Shown piece after piece: positions 1-5,621 of a stretch of DNA of 12,494 nucleotides. How positions within the stretch are numbered: position 1 is the first letter of the stretch; every line of letters starts with the position of its first letter. The stretch comes from UBA5420 sp964485345. GTDB taxonomy: Bacteria > Bacillota > Limnochordia > Darwinibacteriales > Darwinibacteriaceae. Under the pieces are notes generated by a model. The model ran no database searches and was not told the origin of the DNA. It saw only the letters and a program-made list of their open reading frames with translations. A program made the translations under genes and the position numbers. The stretch lies in assembly GCA_964485345.1 (NCBI GenBank), contig CAZAJB010000060.1, forward strand, positions 1-12,494. Direction: 5' to 3'.

Positions 1-1
1 T

Positions 2-1183
2 TCTGGACAAAAAGCGTGGCGCAATTGCGGTCAGAGAGCGTGGCTAGCTACAGCATATTTTGGCGATTTAGTGACGCGGGCAACTCGCGGCGGAAGTGGT
101 CGCAATAGTAAGAATATCGATCTTATCATTGTTGCGGATCAGCTATTGACTGGGTATGACTCCAAGTTCTTAAATACTCTCTATGTCGATCGCCCCCTGG
201 AGCTTCAGGGCTTGATTCAGGCCTATTCACGCACTAACCGGGTGTATGGAAAGAACAAAGAGTTCGGGACTATAGTTAACTTCAAGTATCCAGCTATCAC
301 TGAGGAACTTGTAGACACTGCTTTAAAGCTTTATGGAAGCGGGGGAAAAAGCAGTAGGGTGATAGTGGATCATTACCATACTGCTGTACAAAAACTCGCC
401 TTGAAGATTCAGGAGATGATACCGACTTTGCCAAAGCCCACAGACTGGGCACTACTTGAGGCGGACGACGAAGCAAAGCAACTGTTTCTCCTGTCTTTCC
501 GTGACGCGAATGACCAGTTGAGATTGGTTATGCAGTATTACGAGTTTGAGTGGGACGATGCTTCTTTCGGTATTGATGAACACACGTGGCTCCAGTATAT
601 TGGGGCCTACAAAAACTTGACCTTTAGCGATGCGAACCCAACAGATGAGATCATAAGACCGCTAGTTGGGAAGACAAAACTATCTGGTACTCAGGTTATC
701 GATGCTCATCACATCTTAAGCTTAATTGGCGCGAAAGTGAAAACAGACAAGGGTGTACAGACTGTAGACAGTGAGACGTTGAGGATAATACATGAAGAAA
801 TCCAGGAACTCAGTGACATGGGGGAAGCCGAACAGGCAAAACTTCTAAAGGAGTTTGTTGATACCGAATTGGTCCCCGGCAATCTATCGGGCGACTTGAG
901 TTTCGATGAATCATTCGAGGTTTGGAAACTACAGAAAGTTGCTAAAGAAGTAAGAGAATTCGCTGCGGACTGGGGTGTAGATGAGTACATATTGTCTAAA
1001 TCAATAGACCACTTTTCGGTAGTAAGAGAAGAGGTAATCCCCTATGTTGATGAGCTATCACGCAGTGTTGACTATGAGGGAGCAAAGAATAAATCAGCAG
1101 GGAACCGACTGGAACATGTGATGTCCTTGGTAGATAAGCGGCTTCCGGAGTGGTTGATTGAGACGAAAAGGAAGTATGGTTAG
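2..1183 (+). CDS. hsdR: Type I restriction enzyme R subunit (HsdR), C-terminal part, 5' end outside window
   Basis: This is the C-terminal third of the ATP-dependent translocase/endonuclease subunit of a type I restriction-modification system. The frame is open from base 2 without a stop, so the GTG at 71 is not a real start. Seen directly: a helicase motif V-like LLTGYDS followed by LNTLYVDRPL, then the motif VI-like LIQAYSRTNR with its arginine finger. These match the second RecA-like domain of EcoR124I-type HsdR. About 300 mostly helical residues follow, the usual C-terminal domain that docks on the methyltransferase. The nuclease domain and helicase motifs I-IV would lie upstream. The first roughly 25 residues (bases 2-75) do not look like HsdR to me and could mark a rearrangement or simply a divergent stretch. 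No hsdM or hsdS is visible downstream, so they must lie upstream or be missing. Family assignment is firm; whether the gene is intact cannot be judged. Confidence 0.88.
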   Translation, partial: SGQKAWRNCGQRAWLATAYFGDLVTRATRGGSGRNSKNIDLIIVADQLLTGYDSKFLNTLYVDRPLELQGLIQAYSRTNRVYGKNKEFGTIVNFKYPAITEELVDTALKLYGSGGKSSRVIVDHYHTAVQKLALKIQEMIPTLPKPTDWALLEADDEAKQLFLLSFRDANDQLRLVMQYYEFEWDDASFGIDEHTWLQYIGAYKNLTFSDANPTDEIIRPLVGKTKLSGTQVIDAHHILSLIGAKVKTDKGVQTVDSETLRIIHEEIQELSDMGEAEQAKLLKEFVDTELVPGNLSGDLSFDESFEVWKLQKVAKEVREFAADWGVDEYILSKSIDHFSVVREEVIPYVDELSRSVDYEGAKNKSAGNRLEHVMSLVDKRLPEWLIETKRKYG

Positions 1184-1470
1184 TTACAAGCGGATAGTAG
1201 CATGGTTATCCATAAAAGTTAGCTTTGCATGTCTACTTGTGGAACGGCTAACGGTTGGTTAGTACGTCTATGGGATTAGACTGTCCCACTTGGCAAACTA
1301 ATTGCCCGTTGCGACCAGTTGCATGAGGAAATCCGAGCAAATATGTTGCTCAGTAAAAGCTGGGATATTCACTCTTCTCCAAGGTGTGCAAAATCACTCT
1401 TATTTACAAGAATTAGGGCGAATCTTCTTAGCGGTTCACGCTAAAGTATGAGTTATTTGGAGGCGTGAGT
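1184..1470 (+). other. Intergenic region between hsdR and the ankyrin gene, no gene seen
   Basis: I see no convincing ORF, tRNA or terminator here. There are a few weak hairpins: CTAAC/GTTAG at 1248-1262, TGGGA/TCCCA at 1271-1288 and GGCAA/TTGCC at 1292-1306. None is followed by a T-run. The word GACTGTCCC at 1279-1287 recurs inverted just after the ankyrin gene. No clear -35/-10 pair was found for the ankyrin gene. Confidence 0.5.
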
Positions 1471-2247
1471 ATGAAGAAATTGAAGAATTTCCGTCGTTTT
1501 TCTCACATGGTGCTTGCATTATTGATTTTGGTTTACCCTTGTGAGAGTCGAGCAGAGTTTAGTTACAACCTTTTCCACCGTGCAACGGTGGGTACGCCTG
1601 AAGACTTACAACGAGCTGTCGATGCTGGTTATGATGTGAATGCCAGACATGATGAAGGTTGGACGCCCCTGATGCTAGCAGCGGCCAGTAACGAGAATGT
1701 CGAAGTAACTAAATTGTTGCTAAAGTATGGTGCGGATATTCAAGCTGAAACAGACAGACGCTTTACACCCTTAGATTTAGCCGTAATGTTTAACGAAAAT
1801 CCAGATGTTGTTCGTGTTCTGCTGGACCATGGGGCAGATGTCGCTAAAGACAGTTTCCGTGCTCCGCTGTTTGCCCTAGAAAGATATCCAAAGACAGAGT
1901 TTTTTGAGACTTTCATGGAATACGGGTTTGATCTCAATGCGAGAAGCGGCGGGGGAAATACTATATTAATCATGGCTGCCAGAACTACGAACGAACCAAA
2001 AATCATTGAACTCTTGCTGGATAATGGCGCTGAGATTGACGCCAAAGGCACTTTAGATATGACGGCATTAACGTATTCCGCTTGGTTTAATGAAAATGCA
2101 GGAATAACTCAAATCTTACTCGATGCCGGCGCCGATGTGCATGCACGATCATTCGACGGGGGGACGGTTTTGATATTTGCTGCAGGTTTCAGTAGCAACC
2201 TGGATGTTATTCGGCTATTGCTTGATGCCAGTGCCATCAAGGGATAA
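1471..2247 (+). CDS. Exported ankyrin-repeat protein
   Basis: A 258-residue protein made almost wholly of ankyrin repeats, which serve as protein-binding scaffolds. The ATG at 1471 is chosen over the in-frame GTG at 1465 because GGAGG (1459-1463) sits 7 bases before it. Residues 1-28 form a Sec-type signal peptide: basic start MKKLKNFRRF, hydrophobic MVLALLILVY, and a likely cut after SRA. About six repeats follow at a pitch of roughly 35 residues. Their cores begin near residues 63 (GWTPLMLAA), 98, 131 (degenerate), 162, 197 and 231, with typical ends such as LLLKYGADI, LLDHGADV and LLDAGADV. The last repeat breaks off as LLLDASAIKG, where the others continue GADV. The C-terminus may therefore be truncated or naturally capped. 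The partner is unknown. The gene is AT-leaning like hsdR and unlike the sugar genes, so it probably belongs to the same accessory segment. Confidence 0.85.
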   Translation: MKKLKNFRRFSHMVLALLILVYPCESRAEFSYNLFHRATVGTPEDLQRAVDAGYDVNARHDEGWTPLMLAAASNENVEVTKLLLKYGADIQAETDRRFTPLDLAVMFNENPDVVRVLLDHGADVAKDSFRAPLFALERYPKTEFFETFMEYGFDLNARSGGGNTILIMAARTTNEPKIIELLLDNGAEIDAKGTLDMTALTYSAWFNENAGITQILLDAGADVHARSFDGGTVLIFAAGFSSNLDVIRLLLDASAIKG

Positions 2248-2334
2248 ATGTTAGGGACAGTCCACCCAATAGAGGAAATAGAGTGCACATAAAGAAGGTG
2301 TCGCAGCAAAAGCAGTGTATCTGGAGGTGGAGTG

Positions 2335-3252
2335 ATGAGGCAGTCCTGTAGGAGCCTCTTGGAGGAATTCAAGCAAAAAGGTCAGAAACTAGAGGGGCGA
2401 AAGCTACAATTTACAGGTATAGGAGATAGGGATGTTTATAACATCACGGCTCCTTTCTGGGATCAAGAAGAATTGGTTATAGCAGGTCGAGTCGAAGCCA
2501 GAGACAGCGAAGAATCCGCGGTGTACTTCTTCGTAGAAAAAGATGGCATTTGGTCTCCTCGCCCTGGTACACCAGTATTTCGTTTACAGGATCCTTTTGT
2601 TACGCGGATTGGTGATGAACTCATTTTCGGTGGTGTAGAAACCTTTCCCCATCCCTCCGTTCCAGGCTCTCTAGGTTGGCGTACTAACCTTTATCGCGGC
2701 ACCACTATGGCAGCTCTGAAGAAATTCGCTTCTGGCCCAGATGGGATGAAGGATCTTCGCGTGGTGGAATTGGCTAGCGGTAAGATCGGAGTCTTTACGA
2801 GACCCCAGGGAAAACTAGGTGGCCGAGGAACAATTGGCTTTACCGTGGTGGAAACCCTAGAACACTTGACTTTAAGTGCCATCCATAACGCCCCATTACT
2901 GGAGCAGTTTATGCGGGAAGAATGGGGTGGGGCCAATGAGGTCCATCTTCTAGAAAACGGGCTCTTAGGTGTGCTGGGCCACATCGCCTGCTTTGACCAT
3001 GAGGGCGTACGGCATTACTATCCCATGGTTTTCTGCCTCGATCCAGACAACGTAGAGACATCTCCCATGAGATTAATCGCCACGCGTGCCAATTTTCCAG
3101 ATGGACCCAGCAAACGGCCAGATTTAGAGGATGTGGTCTTTAGTGGTGGCCTACGGCGCCTCTCAGATGGGCGCGCAACGTTTTATGCCGGCATAAGTGA
3201 TGCAGAGGCCCATTACCTAGATATGGCAGATCCCTTTTTAGAATTCCTCTAA
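2335..3252 (+). CDS. DUF1861 family protein, GH130/GT108-like five-bladed propeller, probable mannoside-active enzyme
   Basis: A 305-residue cytoplasmic protein without signal peptide. The ATG at 2335 is preferred to the GTG at 2332 because GGAGG at 2323-2327 gives 7-base spacing. Recognised by memory of the DUF1861 pattern: DVYNITAPF (res. 34-41), IAGRVEARDSEES, LQDPF (84-88), GPDGMKDLRVVEL (134-146) and FTRPQG. Known for the family: DUF1861 includes the Leishmania MTP enzymes (CAZy GT108), which make and phosphorolyse beta-1,2-mannan and are distant relatives of GH130. The sequence supports that kinship within this window: LQDPFVTRIGDELI parallels VEDPRLSKLDDTFY of the GH130 protein at 4681, and VVFSGG (267-272) parallels VVFSCG. 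Asp86 of QDPF is the likely catalytic acid by analogy. The specific substrate is inference. The gene stands alone, closed by the terminator at 3290-3323, upstream of the lacI-GH130-transporter operon. Bacterial members may act differently from the parasite enzymes. Confidence 0.75.
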   Translation: MRQSCRSLLEEFKQKGQKLEGRKLQFTGIGDRDVYNITAPFWDQEELVIAGRVEARDSEESAVYFFVEKDGIWSPRPGTPVFRLQDPFVTRIGDELIFGGVETFPHPSVPGSLGWRTNLYRGTTMAALKKFASGPDGMKDLRVVELASGKIGVFTRPQGKLGGRGTIGFTVVETLEHLTLSAIHNAPLLEQFMREEWGGANEVHLLENGLLGVLGHIACFDHEGVRHYYPMVFCLDPDNVETSPMRLIATRANFPDGPSKRPDLEDVVFSGGLRRLSDGRATFYAGISDAEAHYLDMADPFLEFL

Positions 3253-3289
3253 ATTGATCATCACCAGGTTTTCCAGATTTCCCATATAT

Positions 3290-3323
3290 CCCCTTTGCCT
3301 TTTTGGTAAAGGGGTCTCTTTTT
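3290..3323 (+). terminator. Rho-independent terminator after the DUF1861 gene
   Basis: A 10-bp stem, CCCCTTTGCC (3290-3299) against GGTAAAGGGG (3305-3314), with one G-U pair and a TTTTT loop. TCTCTTTTT follows at 3315-3323. It lies 37 bases after the stop of the DUF1861 gene and separates that transcript from the lacI operon. Confidence 0.85.
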
Positions 3324-3408
3324 GCCGGTAAACATCACGACCTCCGCGGAGTCTCGGGGCAGCGGAAGGGTAATGGTACCCTGGGAGAACTGTCGCGATA
3401 TTCCAACG

Positions 3409-3441
3409 GTTGCGCAACAAATTGCGCCATAGTTGCGCATG
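3409..3441 (+). promoter_or_regulatory. Upstream operator cluster, three phased TTGCGC boxes
   Basis: A perfect palindrome GTTGCGCAAC at 3409-3418 (core TTGCGCAA 3410-3417) is followed by two imperfect copies, TTGCGCCA at 3422-3429 and TTGCGCAT at 3433-3440. Starts are 12 and 11 bases apart, close to one helical turn. A palindrome with a central CG fits LacI-family operators, and the lacI-type gene follows at 3650. Binding is inferred. Confidence 0.55.
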
Positions 3442-3513
3442 CAATGTGCAATTTCAAGGTTAAAACACGCGAAAAACCCAACAAAAGCAAAAAATAAGGA
3501 GGAATTACCTAAC

Positions 3514-3585
3514 ATGTACAGAAGAATGGTCACAAGAACAAAGCTCCTTCGTTGCCTATTGCGCAAATTGCGCAAAGAGCACTAG
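3514..3585 (+). CDS. Candidate 23-residue basic leader peptide
   Basis: A short ORF starting at ATG 3514 and ending at TAG 3583-3585, behind a near-consensus AAGGAGG at 3496-3502 (11-base spacing, somewhat long). The product is strongly basic: it begins MYRRMVTRTK, continues LLRCLLRKLRK and could form an amphipathic helix. Its last third is encoded by the tandem TTGCGCAA operator, so the LRKLRK part may simply be a by-product of operator sequence. It resembles no peptide I know. The strong ribosome site is the main evidence for translation. It could be a leader affecting lacI expression, or chance. Confidence 0.35.
   Translation: MYRRMVTRTKLLRCLLRKLRKEH
3559..3575 (+). promoter_or_regulatory. 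Downstream operator, tandem TTGCGCAA pair
   Basis: Two exact TTGCGCAA copies lie at 3559-3566 and 3568-3575, separated by one A. Together they form a 17-bp near-palindrome. The site is about 150 bases from the upstream cluster and 75 bases before lacI, an arrangement compatible with repression by looping or roadblock. It falls inside the candidate leader ORF. Confidence 0.55.
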
Positions 3586-3649
3586 GAACACTGGGGCGTT
3601 CTAAGTCACATCGTCGCTATGGGGTAGACAAGATTTAGGAGGCGGAAAC

Positions 3650-4669
3650 GTGGGAGTAACCCTAAAAGACATTTCAAAAGAATTGGGAGTATCCGTGACT
3701 ACTGTATCGCGTGCTATAACGGGCCAAGGCAGAGTTAGCCCTCAAACCCGAAGGCAGGTCTTGGAAAAGGCCAGCGAACTTGGATATGAGATCAAACCAG
3801 CAAGCGGGAATGAAAAAGCACATCAGAGCATCTGTATTGTTTTCAACTCCCGGCTTCAGTCTCTTCCTGCGGACCCCTTTTATGGCACCGTTATGGTGGG
3901 TGTAGAAAGCGAATGCCAAAAATACGGGTATAAAGTCTTCTTTCAAACCATCTCTAATCCCCACGACACAAGTCTGTGGGAACTGCATTACACTGGCCAA
4001 CTAGATGGTCTGATTCTGGTCGGAGCCGACGTGTATCCCGAGATCGCTCGCCAAGCCCAAGCTCAAGGGATTCCTGTTGTGCTAGTGGATAATTGGGAAC
4101 CAGATATGAGCGTAAATTGTGTGGTGACCGACAACCGGGGCGGAATCATGCGCCTGGTCAATTATCTGGTGAGCCAGGGCCACGAGCGCATTGGATTCAT
4201 TGGTGGCCCCTTATCACATCGTTCTTTGCAGGAGAGATATGACGGTTACCGAGCTGCTCTTAGGGAAAACGGAATCACCCATAGCCGTGACTGGTCCTGG
4301 CTCCACAGCGAACCTGGTCCCCAAGTGGAGCAAGGGCAAGAAGGTTTGCGTGCTTTTCTGGACCGGGGCATGCCGGTAACGGCAGTGATCACAGACAATG
4401 ATAGCACGGCCGTAGGTGTCTTAAAGGCGTGTGAGATTGCAGGCATAAGAGTACCAGACGATCTCTCCCTAGTTGGCTTTGACAATGTGGAGCTCAGTGA
4501 GCATGTCACGCCTCCTCTGACCACCGTCAATATTCATCAGCGCCAAATGGGTGCCATGGCCGCCAGGAGATTGCATGAGCTCATAGAAGGCAGAGATGCC
4601 GATGTACCTTTGCGAATCACCCTAGGAACAGAGCTAATCATTCGCAGATCCGTAAAACAGTTACAGTAG
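3650..4669 (+). CDS. LacI-family transcriptional regulator of the sugar operon
   Basis: A 339-residue repressor of normal family length. The GTG start at 3650 is set by AGGAGG at 3637-3642 (7-base spacing). The helix-turn-helix is at residues 3-25 (VTLKDISKELGVSVTTVSRA), and the hinge helix follows near 37-46 (QVLEKASELGY). From about residue 60 comes the periplasmic-binding-protein-like effector domain, with the usual landmarks DPFYGTVMVGVE, VLVDNW (145-149), GHERIGFIGGP (177-187), RYDGYRAAL, TDNDSTAVGVL (248-258), PDDLSLVGFDN (269-279) and PPLTTV. It probably binds the TTGCGCAA sites upstream of its own gene and is released by a sugar ligand, giving autoregulated control of the GH130 and transporter genes that follow without a break. 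The ligand cannot be read from sequence; a mannoside is the best guess from context. The distance to the GH130 gene is only 11 bases. Confidence 0.93.
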   Translation: MGVTLKDISKELGVSVTTVSRAITGQGRVSPQTRRQVLEKASELGYEIKPASGNEKAHQSICIVFNSRLQSLPADPFYGTVMVGVESECQKYGYKVFFQTISNPHDTSLWELHYTGQLDGLILVGADVYPEIARQAQAQGIPVVLVDNWEPDMSVNCVVTDNRGGIMRLVNYLVSQGHERIGFIGGPLSHRSLQERYDGYRAALRENGITHSRDWSWLHSEPGPQVEQGQEGLRAFLDRGMPVTAVITDNDSTAVGVLKACEIAGIRVPDDLSLVGFDNVELSEHVTPPLTTVNIHQRQMGAMAARRLHELIEGRDADVPLRITLGTELIIRRSVKQLQ

Positions 4670-4673
4670 GAGG
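4668..4673 (+). promoter_or_regulatory. Ribosome binding site of the GH130 gene, overlapping the lacI stop
   Basis: AGGAGG shares its first two bases with the TAG stop of lacI and sits 7 bases before the ATG at 4681. It selects that ATG over the out-of-frame ATG at 4677 and points to translational coupling with lacI. Confidence 0.75.
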
Positions 4674-4680
4674 AACATGG

Positions 4681-5589
4681 ATGCTCAAACTACAGCGTTT
4701 ATCCCCTTCACCCATCATGGAACCAACAGAACGTCCCTGGGAAAGCGGGGCAGTATTCAATTGCGGGGTCACGATGCACAAAGAGAAAGTGTGCATGGTT
4801 TATCGGGCTTCGGATCGAGACTTCGCTAGTCTAGCCCATTCTGAGCCCCGAGCAACAGAGAAATTCATCTCTAGCTTCGGTTACGCCCAGAGCGATGATG
4901 CAATCCACTTTGTACGGGACCCTGACCCTATCTTCACAGGTATTGGGGATCAAGAAGCCTGGGGTGTAGAAGATCCACGCCTTAGCAAACTAGACGATAC
5001 ATTTTATATGCTCTACACCGCCTTTGGCGGTAGATCCTGGGACGATCATCGCATTGCCATGGCCTCCTCTCAGGACTTGCGCACCTGGAAACGGCACGGC
5101 ATCGTCCTTGATGAATCAAATAAGGATGCAGCCCTTCTAGAAACCAAGATAAATGGCAAATACATGCTTTTCCATCGCCGCCTACCCCATATCTGGTGCG
5201 CCTTTTCTGATAATCTCAAGGAGTGGCACGACCACCAGATTATCATGGAGACCATTCCCAATGGGTGGGAAGAGAATAAGATCGGCCTCGCTGGCCAACC
5301 CATTGCGACCCATCAAGGCTACCTAATGCTTTATCATGCGGTAGATGATCAGAAAACCTATCGTTTAGGAGCAGCCCTCCTAGATGGAGAGAACCCAACG
5401 AAAGTGGTGCGCCGTCTGCCCGAGCCCATTTTCGGGCCTGAGCTGGCATGGGAAAAAGCAGGGCATGTGCCCAATGTTGTCTTTAGTTGCGGCCAGGTGA
5501 TCAAAGACGACTTTCTCTATGTGTACTATGGCGGGGCCGACAGGGTTATCGGTGTGGCCGGGATTGAAATGGACAAAATCATCTTTTGA
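4681..5589 (+). CDS. Glycoside hydrolase family 130 protein (beta-mannoside phosphorylase or mannosidase)
   Basis: A 302-residue cytoplasmic five-bladed propeller, about the length of the shorter GH130 enzymes. Family marks seen: PWESGAVFN (19-27) and MVYRASD (39-45); then GVEDPR (95-100), whose Asp98 is the expected catalytic acid; NKDAALLETKINGKYMLFHRR (147-167), the HR stretch lying where phosphorylase members bind phosphate; NKIGLAGQP (199-207); TYRLGAALLDGENPTKV (226-242); HVPNVVFSCG (262-271); and YYGGADRVIGVA. Known for the family: many members phosphorolyse beta-1,4- or beta-1,2-mannosides to alpha-mannose 1-phosphate, others are beta-1,2-mannosidases. The HRR stretch leaves a phosphorylase plausible, but I cannot settle linkage or hydrolysis versus phosphorolysis by eye. 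No signal peptide, so it acts on imported oligosaccharide. It sits between the regulator and the transporter genes; 32 bases separate its stop from the next start. Confidence 0.92.
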   Translation: MLKLQRLSPSPIMEPTERPWESGAVFNCGVTMHKEKVCMVYRASDRDFASLAHSEPRATEKFISSFGYAQSDDAIHFVRDPDPIFTGIGDQEAWGVEDPRLSKLDDTFYMLYTAFGGRSWDDHRIAMASSQDLRTWKRHGIVLDESNKDAALLETKINGKYMLFHRRLPHIWCAFSDNLKEWHDHQIIMETIPNGWEENKIGLAGQPIATHQGYLMLYHAVDDQKTYRLGAALLDGENPTKVVRRLPEPIFGPELAWEKAGHVPNVVFSCGQVIKDDFLYVYYGGADRVIGVAGIEMDKIIF

Positions 5590-5603
5590 AAACCTGAACT
5601 TTG

Positions 5604-5615
5604 GGAAAGGAAGGG
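5604..5615 (+). promoter_or_regulatory. Ribosome binding site deciding the start of the solute-binding protein
   Basis: A purine-rich GGAAAGGAAGGG lies 7 bases or less before the GTG at 5622. The open frame reaches back to a TTG at 5601, but that codon would lie before this site. Starting at 5622 also gives a compact signal peptide beginning MKRF. Confidence 0.65.
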
Positions 5616-5621
5616 ACACTC

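Larger units (their letters stand above)
3324..3649 (+). promoter_or_regulatory. Control region of the lacI-GH130-transporter operon
   Basis: About 325 bases without a full-size gene. It contains two clusters of TTGCGC-type palindromes, a short candidate leader ORF at 3514-3585, and an A-rich stretch (about 3461-3497) leading to a strong Shine-Dalgarno. I could not identify a convincing -35/-10 pair, so the transcription start is not placed. An operon promoter is expected here because the terminator at 3290-3323 blocks read-through and everything after 3650 is tightly packed. Confidence 0.5.

Noticed and set aside
1248..1306. Short hairpins after hsdR as a terminator
   Set aside because: Stems are only 5 bp and no T-run follows, so they do not look like a Rho-independent terminator.
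3303..3497. A 64-residue plus-strand ORF after the DUF1861 gene
   Set aside because: It begins inside the terminator loop without a ribosome site, and its sequence is low in protein-like character.
3261..3575. A 104-residue minus-strand ORF across the control region, with a hydrophobic stretch and a GH-like ending (GTITLPLPRDSAEVVMF)
   Set aside because: It starts at a TTG inside the operator pair with no ribosome site, runs through the terminator hairpin, and overlaps the regulatory elements. At most it could be an old gene remnant.
5601..5621. TTG at 5601 as the start of the solute-binding protein
   Set aside because: The ribosome site lies after this codon, and the GTG at 5622 gives a normal signal peptide and spacing.
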